From Rubrobacter calidifluminis (GTDB lineage: Bacteria > Actinomycetota > Rubrobacteria > Rubrobacterales > Rubrobacteraceae): a stretch of 64,000 nt of DNA. Location of the stretch: NCBI RefSeq assembly GCF_028617075.1, contig NZ_JAQKGV010000001.1, positions 294,784 to 358,783 of the forward strand. The letters run 5' to 3'. Position 1 is the stretch's first letter; the number at the start of each line of letters is the position of its first letter. The translations under genes were made by a program, and so were the position numbers. The notes beneath the pieces were generated by a model, which did not search any database, was not told the origin of the DNA, and saw only the letters and a list, made by a program, of their open reading frames with translations. Below are positions 38,636 through 46,480 of the stretch, piece after piece.

Positions 38636-39030
38636 AGCTCCGAGATGGGCCTGCGGCCCCGGTAGCCATCCTCGACCTCGTGCCAGTAGCGCACGCTCTC
38701 CTCTCTGGGGTGCCAGCAGAGGAAGACCAGCTCTCCGCCTCGCTCGCAGGGAAAGTCCATGATCCCCGCGTCGAGGTCCTTGAGCATGACGCCCAGCTCC
38801 CGGATCCGCTCCATGCTCCTGTAGAGCCCGTGGGCCTCCGCCAGGTACTCCGAGGCGGCCCTGCTCCCGCTGTCGGCTGGGGCGTTCTCCAGCACCTCCT
38901 CCACCTGGAGGTTCCTGTCGCGCATCGCGTCCCGGTGTCTCGCGACCTCGGCGAAGAGCTCCCTGAGCCTGGGCAGGAGCCCGTTCGCCTCCTCCACGGT
39001 GAACAGTCTGGTGAAGCGGTCCTCACCCAT
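38632..39030 (-). CDS. DUF2203 protein
   Basis: 132 aa helical protein of the DUF2203 family, function unknown. It begins with the typical [13 protein letters not shown] and ends with the conserved [21 protein letters not shown]. No signal or membrane segment. ATG 39030 lies six bases after the metallophosphoesterase stop, and its stop overlaps dtd, so three genes are tightly linked. Confidence 0.88.
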   Translation of the reverse strand: MGEDRFTRLFTVEEANGLLPRLRELFAEVARHRDAMRDRNLQVEEVLENAPADSGSRAASEYLAEAHGLYRSMERIRELGVMLKDLDAGIMDFPCERGGELVFLCWHPREESVRYWHEVEDGYRGRRPISEL

Positions 39031-39036
39031 CCTGCC

Positions 39037-39768
39037 CTAACGGCCGACGGCGAGCCTCTCCGCCAGCGCCTCCGGGAGCCCGGCCCTGCGGATCCTCTCC
39101 TGCGCGCCTTCGATGTCGTACTCGACGAACCGGTAGGTGACGCACGGACCTCCCTCCCCCTCCTCCACGAGCACGTACGAGGCGAAGGTGTCCCCGTCGC
39201 GCGGCTGGCCGACGGAGCCCGGGTTGACCAGGTAGGGACCGTGCGATCCCAGGTCCAGCCACTTCTCGCCGGAGACAGATCCGTTCGGGGCCGGGGCTAT
39301 CGCCTTGACGTGGGTGTGGCCGAAGAAACACACCTCCACCTCCGGGTGGTCCCGGCGCAGTATCTCCAGGTTCTCGCCCGCCGTGACCCCGTTGAGGATG
39401 TACTCGTCGGGGTCGCGGATCGAACCGTGCACGAACATGGCGTCGTGGTGCCGCATCGTCCTCGGCCGTGAGAGGAGGAAAGCGGCGTTGTCTTCCCTCA
39501 GCTGGCCCCGGGTCCAGACTACCGCTGCGGCCGCGACCGGGTTGAACCAGGCGAGGTCCGTGCTCAGGTCGGTCACCGCGAGGTCGTGGTTGCCGGTGAT
39601 GAGCGGCATCCCGGCCTCGCGCACGATGTCGCAGCACTCGTTGGGGCTCGCCCCGTAGCCTATGACGTCCCCGAGGCAGAAGACCCGCTCCACACCCTCG
39701 GGCATGTCGTCCAGCACGGCCTCGAGCGCCTCCAGGTTGGCGTGGATGTCCGAGATCACCGCGTACAT
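39037..39768 (-). CDS. Metallophosphoesterase
   Basis: 243 aa calcineurin-like phosphoesterase with all five metal-binding blocks: ISDIHANLEAL at residue 5, CLGDVIGYG, ITGNHDLAV, MFVHGS and FFGHTHVKA. Close to the YfcE/diadenosine tetraphosphatase-like group; substrate unknown. First gene of the DUF2203-dtd operon. The gene starts 90 bases upstream of the divergent tRNA-Arg. Confidence 0.88.
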   Translation of the reverse strand: MYAVISDIHANLEALEAVLDDMPEGVERVFCLGDVIGYGASPNECCDIVREAGMPLITGNHDLAVTDLSTDLAWFNPVAAAAVVWTRGQLREDNAAFLLSRPRTMRHHDAMFVHGSIRDPDEYILNGVTAGENLEILRRDHPEVEVCFFGHTHVKAIAPAPNGSVSGEKWLDLGSHGPYLVNPGSVGQPRDGDTFASYVLVEEGEGGPCVTYRFVEYDIEGAQERIRRAGLPEALAERLAVGR

Positions 39769-39817
39769 GACCCGATCCGGGCTAGTTTACCCGTTTAGCG
39801 GCCGCTTAACAAAGCGA

Positions 39818-39846
39818 TTGAAGAAGAAAGTCTCTCCTGATAGCAT
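39818..39846 (+). promoter_or_regulatory. Promoter of tRNA-Arg
   Basis: -35 TTGAAG (39818-39823) and -10 TAGCAT (39841-39846, TANNNT type) are 17 bases apart; the tRNA begins 15 bases after the -10. Confidence 0.6.
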
Positions 39847-39861
39847 ATCTAGCTGGTTCGT

Positions 39862-39934
39862 GGGCCTGTAGCTCAGGGGATAGAGCAACGGTTTCCGGGG
39901 CCGTGTGTCGCAGGTTCGAATCCTGCCAGGCCCG
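39862..39934 (+). tRNA. tRNA-Arg (CCG)
   Basis: 73 bases, CCA not encoded. Acceptor GGGCCTG pairs with CAGGCCC (39927-39933), discriminator G. D-loop TCAGGGGATAGA, anticodon loop TTCCGGG giving anticodon CCG, and T-loop TTCGAAT. Reads the CGG arginine codon. Confidence 0.93.
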
Positions 39935-40053
39935 CTTCTCCCGGTATCTTTGTTCACCCTTCGCTCCGAGACCCCTGTTATCCGCCCGGGTTCTGCGGGT
40001 AAGAGATCGTGGGACGCCGACCGGTGATATCTGATGGGAGGTTTTCGAGCGGT

Positions 40054-40878
40054 ATGCAGAAGGTGAAGGCGAACGGAGCGGAGATACCTGTCCTCGGTTT
40101 CGGAACCTACCGGCTTCCGGAAGGGGACGCCGAACGGATGGTCTCGCACGCGCTCGGCGTCGGCTACAGGCACGTCGACACCGCGCAGATGTACGGCAAC
40201 GAGGCCGGTGTCGGCCGGGCGCTGGAATCTTCGGGGGTCGGCAGGGAGGAGTTCTTCCTCACCACCAAGGTCTGGCCGGACCGCTTCAGGCACGACGACC
40301 TGCTGAACTCGGTGGACGAGAGCCTCCGGAGATTGCGCACGGAGTACGTGGACCTCCTGCTCCTGCACTGGCCCAACCCCGAGGTGCCGCTCGAGGAGAC
40401 GATCGGGGCCCTGAACGAGGTGCGATCCGCGGGGAAGACGCGGCACATCGGGGTCAGCAACTTCACGACGAAGCTCGTCGAGCGGGCCGTCTCCCTGAGC
40501 GAGGCGCCGCTCGTCACCGACCAGGTCGAGTACCATCCGTATCTGGACCAGTCGAAGCTGTTCGGGAAGCTGCGCTCCGAGGGGATGGCGCTCACGGCCT
40601 ACAGCCCGCTCGCGAAGGGGCGGGTGCAGGAGGACGAGACGCTGCGCGAGATCGGAAGCTCCCACGGCAAGAGCCCGGGGCAGGTGGCGCTGCGGTGGCT
40701 GATCCAGCAGGAGGGGGTCGTCGCCATCCCGAAGACCTCGAACCCGGGGCGGGCCGAGGAGAACTTCGACATCTTCGACTTCGAGCTCTCGCAGGAGGAG
40801 ATGGAGAGGATCTCGTTCCTCGCCCGTCCCGACGGGCGGATCACCAGCCCGGCCGGGCTCGCGCCCGAGTGGGACTAG
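40054..40878 (+). CDS. Aldo/keto reductase
   Basis: 274 aa TIM-barrel NADPH-dependent oxidoreductase. The catalytic tetrad is present: Asp in YRHVDTAQMYGNE, Tyr in the same block, Lys in TTKVWP and His in LLLHWPNP. The C-terminal cofactor loop VVAIPKTSNPGRAEEN is standard. Similar to 2,5-diketo-D-gluconate reductase-type AKR5 enzymes. ATG 40054 has GGGAGG 12 bases upstream. It is followed after 14 bases by the thiamine-binding protein. Confidence 0.9.
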   Translation: MQKVKANGAEIPVLGFGTYRLPEGDAERMVSHALGVGYRHVDTAQMYGNEAGVGRALESSGVGREEFFLTTKVWPDRFRHDDLLNSVDESLRRLRTEYVDLLLLHWPNPEVPLEETIGALNEVRSAGKTRHIGVSNFTTKLVERAVSLSEAPLVTDQVEYHPYLDQSKLFGKLRSEGMALTAYSPLAKGRVQEDETLREIGSSHGKSPGQVALRWLIQQEGVVAIPKTSNPGRAEENFDIFDFELSQEEMERISFLARPDGRITSPAGLAPEWD

Positions 40879-40892
40879 CAGGGAGGTAGGGG

Positions 40893-41207
40893 ATGGTGAT
40901 AGCCGAGGTGAGCGTGGTCCCGGTCGGGACCGAAAGGACCGGCGTGAGCGAGTACGTCGCCGCCGCGGTGAGCGCCTTCGAGTCCTCCGGGCTCAGGTGT
41001 ACGCTGGAGGCGATGGGAACGACCGTCGAGGCAGAGAGCCGGGAGGAGTTCTACCGGGCGCTGGACCGGGCGCAGGAGGCGGTCTTCGAGGCCGGGGCGC
41101 GGAGGATCTACACGGTGGTGAAGATGGACGAGCGCCGCGACGAGACCGACCGTTCCCCGGAGGAGATGGTACGCGCGGTGCGCGAGCGGCAGGGAAGGGC
41201 TTCCTAG
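40893..41207 (+). CDS. MTH1187/YqgV-type thiamine-binding protein
   Basis: 104 aa small ferredoxin-like-fold protein of the DUF77/thiamine_BP family (MVIAEVSVVPVG, YVAAAVSAFESSGLRCTLEAMGT, IYTVVKMDERRDE). Members bind thiamine or its pyrimidine; the physiological role is unclear. ATG 40893 has GGGAGGTAGGGG upstream. Its stop overlaps the convergent murJ by four bases. Confidence 0.88.
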   Translation: MVIAEVSVVPVGTERTGVSEYVAAAVSAFESSGLRCTLEAMGTTVEAESREEFYRALDRAQEAVFEAGARRIYTVVKMDERRDETDRSPEEMVRAVRERQGRAS

Positions 41208-42787
41208 CCCTCCCCTGCCGCGACCTTTCTCCGGAGGAGCGAGCGGGCGTATCGCAGCTCCTCGGTCCGGAGCAGGGCCGCCACCGCCAGGTAGACGGCG
41301 AGCGAGACGCCGCCGACCCCGACGAGGACGGCGGCGTGCCCGAGGAGCCCCTGGCCCGGCCCGGTCAGGGCGAGCCCCGCGCGGGCCGTGACGTACATGC
41401 CCGCCGCTGAGAGGACGATGCGCGAGAAGGAGCTCAGCATCCCCCTGCCGCCCAGGCGTTTCAGGACCCGGCGCATCGCCAGGAGCAGGGCGAGGGCCAG
41501 GATGGTGTAGGAGATAGAGAAGGCCAGCGCGACCCCGACGAGCCCGAACCACCTCAGGAGGAGGTGTCCGAGCACGACGTACAGGGCGAGGAGCCCGGCG
41601 TTGAGGGTCGCCGGGGCGCGGGTGTTCTGCCGCGAGTAGAACGAGCGGACGAGCACGAAGTAGGCCGCGTAACCGAGCAGCCCGACCGCGTACGCGGCGA
41701 GCAAAACCGAGACCGAGAGCGTATCCCGGGCTGTGAAGTTGCCGTGTTCGTAGAGCAAGCCGACGATGGGGCGGGAGAGCGCGATCATGCCTACCGCGGC
41801 CGGAGCGAGGACGAAGGTCATCGTCCTCAGGCCGAAGGAGAGGGTCGATCGGAACGACGCCGCGTCCCGGCGGGCGTAGCTCTCGGAGAGCTCGGGCATC
41901 AGGGCGGTCGCCATGGAGACGGTGAAGATGCCGTAGGGGAGCTGAAAGATCATGAACGCGTACCAGAGGTCCGAGACGCCGCCCGCCGCCGACCCGAAGT
42001 AGTTCGCCGCGACCTGCACCCCCACCGAGCAGACGACGAAGACGAGCATCGGCCCGGCGAGCCTGGCGGCGGACGCGAGCGAGGGGTGACCGAACACCGG
42101 GCGCGGGCGGTAGCCGAGCCGCAGGACGGCCGGGAGCATCGCGAGCGCCATCGCCGTCACCCCGAGCGTGGTCCCGAAGGCGAGCACCCGCAGCGCGAGG
42201 GAGGGATGTGCCCCGGAGAGCAGGGCGTATCCCCCGAAGGAGGCGATGACGATCAGGTTGTTCAGGACCGGGGTGAACGCCGGGAGGAAGAAGCGCCGGT
42301 GGGCGTTGAGGATGCCCATCTCGAGCGCCGCGACGCCGTAGAAGAAGATCTGGGCGGCGAAGACCCGGAAGAGGAGCACCGCGAGCTCCGTCGTCCTCTC
42401 GGCCTCGGCGGGGGAGAGGGAGCCGGACGCCTTCCAGTCGGTTATGAGGCCGACGAGCACGGGGGCGAAGACGATCCCGAGCAGGGTGATGAGCGCCAGG
42501 AAGGGGACGACCAGCGTGGCGAGGGCGTTCGCCAGCAGCCGGGCGTCGCGCTCCCCGTGGCGCGAGAGCCGCTCGACCAGGAGTGGGATGAAGATGGAGG
42601 AGAGTATCCCGCCCATGAACAGCTCGTAGATCTGGTTCGGCAGCGAGTTGGAGTAGGTGTAGGCCTCCGCGACGACCGTGCCGCTCCCGACGACCGCGGC
42701 CTGGGTGAACGTCCTCACGTAGCCGGTGATGCGCGAGAGGGCCGTCGCGGCCGACATCGAGAGCACCGATCTCAGGATGGCTGCCAT
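41204..42787 (-). CDS. murJ: Lipid II flippase MurJ
   Basis: 527 aa polytopic membrane protein of the MOP superfamily with about 14 helices, the MurJ/MviN length. Signatures: MSAATALSRITGYVRTF at the N-terminus, FTPVLNNLIVI, QLPYGIFTVSMATALMPELSE and LLYEHGNFTARDT. It moves lipid-linked peptidoglycan precursor across the membrane. ATG 42787. The xylulokinase gene ends 38 bases upstream on the same strand, so read-through is possible, although the functions are unrelated. Confidence 0.92.
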   Translation of the reverse strand: MAAILRSVLSMSAATALSRITGYVRTFTQAAVVGSGTVVAEAYTYSNSLPNQIYELFMGGILSSIFIPLLVERLSRHGERDARLLANALATLVVPFLALITLLGIVFAPVLVGLITDWKASGSLSPAEAERTTELAVLLFRVFAAQIFFYGVAALEMGILNAHRRFFLPAFTPVLNNLIVIASFGGYALLSGAHPSLALRVLAFGTTLGVTAMALAMLPAVLRLGYRPRPVFGHPSLASAARLAGPMLVFVVCSVGVQVAANYFGSAAGGVSDLWYAFMIFQLPYGIFTVSMATALMPELSESYARRDAASFRSTLSFGLRTMTFVLAPAAVGMIALSRPIVGLLYEHGNFTARDTLSVSVLLAAYAVGLLGYAAYFVLVRSFYSRQNTRAPATLNAGLLALYVVLGHLLLRWFGLVGVALAFSISYTILALALLLAMRRVLKRLGGRGMLSSFSRIVLSAAGMYVTARAGLALTGPGQGLLGHAAVLVGVGGVSLAVYLAVAALLRTEELRYARSLLRRKVAAGEG

Positions 42788-42825
42788 GCGCCCGATGTTA
42801 GCAGAGAGGGAGCCGCCGGCGAAGC

Positions 42826-44319
42826 TCAGCCGCCTCCCGCGAGCTGCGTGAGGGCGTGCATCGCCTCCCGGTTCGCCTCGTAGAGGGTGCGGTAGATCCG
42901 GTAGTACTCCGTGTAGAGCCTCGCCCGCTCCGGATCAGGACGTGTGACCTCCCCGCGCAGCCTCACGCGCGAGACGGCCTCCGCGACGTCCCCGTAGGCC
43001 CCGGAGGCCACCCCGGCCAGGAGCGCGGCCCCATACGCCGGCCCCTCGTCTGAGGTGGTGCGTACGATCTCCTCCCCGTAGATGTCCGCCTGCAGGCTCC
43101 TCCACAGCGGGCTGCGCGCCCCACCGCCGGTCGCCCGGATCTCCTCCACCCCCACCCCGAGGGAGCGCAGGATCTCCAGCGAGTCCCGCAGGCTGAAGAC
43201 GACCCCCTCCATCAGCGCCCGGGTCATGTGCTCCACGCCGTGGCGGATCGTGAGCCCGACGAAGGCCCCGCGCGCCCCCGGGTCGAGGTGCGGGGTTCTC
43301 TCGCCGGAGAGGTAGGGCAGGAACAGGAGCCCCTCGGCGCCGGGCTCCACCCCCGATGCGGCCTCGACGAGCTCGTCGAAGTCCCTGCCCAGCTTTTCCC
43401 TCCACCAAGAGAGCGAACCTCCCGCGGAGAGGGTCACCCCCATCAGGTGGTAGGCACCGGGGACGGCGTGGCAGAAGGCGTGCACCCGCCCGGACGGGTC
43501 GGGTGTGAAGGTACCGGTGTGGGCGAAGAGGACCCCGCTCGTCCCGACCGACGAGCTCAGGATGCCCTCGCGCACCACCCCGACCCCGACGGCCGCGGCC
43601 GCGTTGTCCCCGCCCCCGGCGGCGACGGGGATGCCGGCGGGGAGGTTCGTCTGCTCCGCGGCTTCCCTCCGCAGCGTGCCGGTCTTCTCCGGGCCCTCGA
43701 AGACCTCCGGGAGCCAGGAGAGATCTATCTCGAGGGCATCGAGGATCTCTTCCGACCAGTCGCGCCGCTTCACGTCCAGAAGCAGGGTTCCTGAGGCGTC
43801 GGAGGCGTCGGTCGCGTACTCGCCGGTGAGCATGAGCCGGATGTAGTCCTTGGGCAGCAGGATGCGGGAGAGCCTCGCGTAGTTCTCCGGCTCCTCCTCA
43901 CGCAGCCAGAGGATCTTCGGGGCCTGAAAGCCGGTGAGGGCGGGGTTGCCTGAGATCGCGATGAGCCGCTCCACCCCGACGTGCTCTGAGATCTCGCGGC
44001 ACTGTCTCGCGGTTCTCTGGTCGTTCCACAGCAGGGCGGGACGGATGACGTGGTCGGCGCCGTCCAGAAACACCGAGCCGTGCATCTGGCCGGTTGGCCC
44101 GATCCCCAGGATCTCGTCCTCGACCCGCGCGGCGAGGGCACGCAGCGCATCTGTGGTCGCGTGCCACCAGTCCCCAGGGTCCTGCTCGCTCCATCCGGGA
44201 CGGGGGCTCGCGAGCGGGTAGCCGGAACCCGCCTCGGCCACCACCTCTCCGGAGTCCGCATCTACCGCCAGCGCCCGCACGCCGCCGGTGCCGACGTCAA
44301 CACCGATCAGAACACCCAA
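42826..44319 (-). CDS. xylB: Xylulokinase
   Basis: 497 aa FGGY-family sugar kinase, phosphorylating D-xylulose to D-xylulose-5-phosphate. GVDVGTGGVRALAVD at the start, IGPTGQMHGSVFLD (typical XylB), WNDQRT, the phosphate-loop block GGGARSPLWRSLQADI and DEGPAYGAALLAG are present. TTG 44319 has GGAGG ten bases upstream. It follows a zinc dehydrogenase and a HAD phosphatase on the same strand; dehydrogenase plus xylulokinase suggests a pentitol (xylitol or D-arabitol) route into the pentose phosphate pathway. Confidence 0.92.
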   Translation of the reverse strand: MGVLIGVDVGTGGVRALAVDADSGEVVAEAGSGYPLASPRPGWSEQDPGDWWHATTDALRALAARVEDEILGIGPTGQMHGSVFLDGADHVIRPALLWNDQRTARQCREISEHVGVERLIAISGNPALTGFQAPKILWLREEEPENYARLSRILLPKDYIRLMLTGEYATDASDASGTLLLDVKRRDWSEEILDALEIDLSWLPEVFEGPEKTGTLRREAAEQTNLPAGIPVAAGGGDNAAAAVGVGVVREGILSSSVGTSGVLFAHTGTFTPDPSGRVHAFCHAVPGAYHLMGVTLSAGGSLSWWREKLGRDFDELVEAASGVEPGAEGLLFLPYLSGERTPHLDPGARGAFVGLTIRHGVEHMTRALMEGVVFSLRDSLEILRSLGVGVEEIRATGGGARSPLWRSLQADIYGEEIVRTTSDEGPAYGAALLAGVASGAYGDVAEAVSRVRLRGEVTRPDPERARLYTEYYRIYRTLYEANREAMHALTQLAGGG

Positions 44320-44358
44320 GGTGTCAGAGCCTCCTTCTTCAGGTTCGTCCCCGGCATT

Positions 44359-45396
44359 CTACGGCACGATGGCGACCTTTATCCCCTCACCGCTCGCGGA
44401 TCTCTCTATGGCCTCCTTCGCCTCCGCGAGCGGGAAGCGGTGGGTCACCATCCCGTCGACCCGCACCCGACCGCTCTCGATCAGGCGCAGCGCGCTCTCG
44501 AAGTCCACCCGCCGGGAGTTGGAAGAGCCGGTGACCTCGAGCTCGTTGTAGTGGATCAGGTTCGCCTCGACCTCCGAGAGCCCCCTGCCGGCGAGCCCGG
44601 CGAAGACGTTGACCCTCCCTCCGGGCCGCGCGAGGCGCAGCGCGTCGTTCACCAGCTCGGGGATGCCGATGCAGACGATCACCGAGTCCGCCCCGAAGCC
44701 GTCGGTTGCCTGCGAGACCACCTCTTCGAGCTCTTCCCTGGTCGGGTCCACGGTGACGTGCGCCCCGAGGTCGGCGGCGAAGCGGCGGCGGGCTTCGGAG
44801 GGTTCGCTGACGATGACGGTGCGTGCCCCGGCGAGGAGGGCGAGCTGCAGGTGGAGCATGCCGATCGGACCGCTGCCGAGGATGACGACGACGTCGTCCA
44901 CGCCTATCCGCGAGCGGCGGTGCCCGTTCACGCAGCAGGCGAGGGGTTCGGCGAGCGAGAGGTGCTCCGGAGGGACGTCCTCGCTCGCGGGGAAGAGGTT
45001 GCCCGCGGCGACGGCCTCGGCCGGGATGCGCACGTACTCGGCGAGCCCGCCGTCGGTGTCGTAGCCGAAGATGCGCGGCGAGAGGCAGGCGTTCTCCATC
45101 CCCCGCCTGCAGCAGGCGCAGCGGCCGCAGGAGATCACCGGGGCGAGGGCGGCGGGCTGCCCCTCCTCGTAGCCCCTGACGTTCCTCCCGACGCGCGCTA
45201 TGTGGCCTGCGATCTCGTGCCCTATCACCGTGCCGGGCTTGACGCCTCGCTTCTTCTCGCCGCGCAGGATCCTCACGTCCGTCCCGCACACGGTGTTGGC
45301 CCCCACCTCGAGCAGTACCTCGTCGGGGCCTATCTCGGGGTTCTCCACCTCTCTGACTTCGAGCCTGCCCGGTCCTTCGAAGACCGCCGCGATCAT
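44359..45396 (-). CDS. Zinc-dependent medium-chain dehydrogenase (polyol type)
   Basis: 345 aa MDR alcohol/sorbitol dehydrogenase. Catalytic Zn ligands in VCGTDVR and GHEIAGHI; the structural-Zn Cys cluster CGRCACCRRGMENAC; and the NAD motif GSGPIGMLHLQ near residue 175. Likely oxidises a polyol to a ketose using NAD. ATG 45396 has GGGAGGAAAG upstream; earlier in-frame starts lie in the overlap with the HAD gene and lack ribosome sites. Directly upstream of xylB. Confidence 0.88.
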   Translation of the reverse strand: MIAAVFEGPGRLEVREVENPEIGPDEVLLEVGANTVCGTDVRILRGEKKRGVKPGTVIGHEIAGHIARVGRNVRGYEEGQPAALAPVISCGRCACCRRGMENACLSPRIFGYDTDGGLAEYVRIPAEAVAAGNLFPASEDVPPEHLSLAEPLACCVNGHRRSRIGVDDVVVILGSGPIGMLHLQLALLAGARTVIVSEPSEARRRFAADLGAHVTVDPTREELEEVVSQATDGFGADSVIVCIGIPELVNDALRLARPGGRVNVFAGLAGRGLSEVEANLIHYNELEVTGSSNSRRVDFESALRLIESGRVRVDGMVTHRFPLAEAKEAIERSASGEGIKVAIVP

Positions 45397-45487
45397 TCTC
45401 TCTTTCCTCCCTTCTGCCGCCGTTTCGCCATCCGAAGCGCTCCCTGCCTTATGGGGTCCATCCCCGCACTGCATCACGCCCGGGCGG

Positions 45488-46312
45488 TCAGCCACCGGGG
45501 AGCAGCCGGTCTATCCTGTCGAGGACGTAGGTCGGGCGTTCGTGTTCCAGCGCCCGCTGCACGTCCTCGATGCCGCTGTCGCCGGTCAGGACGAGGGCGG
45601 AGTCCATGCCCGCGTCGGTGGCCATCTTTATGTCGGTGTAGAGCCTGTCCCCGACCACCAGGCATTCTCCCTGCTCGAGCCCCAGGGCGTCGAGCGCGGC
45701 CTCGAGCATCACCCTCGAAGGCTTGCCGGCGTTCAGCGTACACCTGGCCCCGGTCGACGCCTCTATCGCGGCGACGATGGCCGCGGCGTCCGGCTCGCCC
45801 CTCCCTCCCGGCAATGGACAGTAGCGGTCAGGGTTGGTGGTGACGAGCTCCGCCCGACCGTGGTACCAGATCGCATCGAAGGCTATCCTGAGCTTGCGGT
45901 AGTCGAAGGTGCGGTCGTAGGAGGCGACGACGACCTCTATCTCTTCGGGGTTCTCGGAGAGGTGAACCCCGGCTTCGCGCAACGCCCGCCGGAGCGGCTC
46001 CTCGGCTATGGGGAAGACGGCCGCTCCGGGGCGGTTCTCGACCAGCCAGCGGGTCATGGTCACGACGGTGTTCACTATCTCACGCTCCGGCGTCGGCAGC
46101 CCGAGGCGGGTGAGCTTCCCGGCGTACATCGCCGGGTCCCTGGTGGGGTTGTTCGAGAGGAAGACGAGGCGCCTCCCGAGCTCCCTGAGCCTCTCGACCA
46201 GCTCCTTTGCCCCCGGGAGCAGCTCGTCGCCGAGGTAGATCGTCCCGTCGAGGTCGAAGATGTAGCCTTCGTAGAGCTTCTCCGGCGGGTGCGGCGAGAC
46301 CCCTGCGCTCAC
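45488..46312 (-). CDS. HAD-IIA phosphatase (NagD/PNPP-like)
   Basis: 274 aa. Motif I FDLDGTIYLG at residue 18, FLSNNPTR (motif II), NAGKPSRVM (motif III) and VVGDRLYTDIKMATDAGM (motif IV), with a type IIA cap. Acts on small phosphate esters such as sugar or glycerol phosphates. GTG 46312. First of a three-gene minus-strand group with the dehydrogenase and xylB, which suggests a sugar-phosphate substrate or detoxification role. Confidence 0.87.
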   Translation of the reverse strand: MSAGVSPHPPEKLYEGYIFDLDGTIYLGDELLPGAKELVERLRELGRRLVFLSNNPTRDPAMYAGKLTRLGLPTPEREIVNTVVTMTRWLVENRPGAAVFPIAEEPLRRALREAGVHLSENPEEIEVVVASYDRTFDYRKLRIAFDAIWYHGRAELVTTNPDRYCPLPGGRGEPDAAAIVAAIEASTGARCTLNAGKPSRVMLEAALDALGLEQGECLVVGDRLYTDIKMATDAGMDSALVLTGDSGIEDVQRALEHERPTYVLDRIDRLLPGG

Positions 46313-46480
46313 CCGCTCACCCCTTACGGATGGCTGTCGTTCGTGATCGCACTCCTTCAGGAGGATACAGCCTCAGGCGGTGAAAGTGTAGTAGGCGCCC
46401 GGCGAGGAAGAAGAATATGCCGTATGGGGGAGGCGCCTGGTCCGGCAGGGATATATGATGCACTTGTCGCGCGATAAGGG

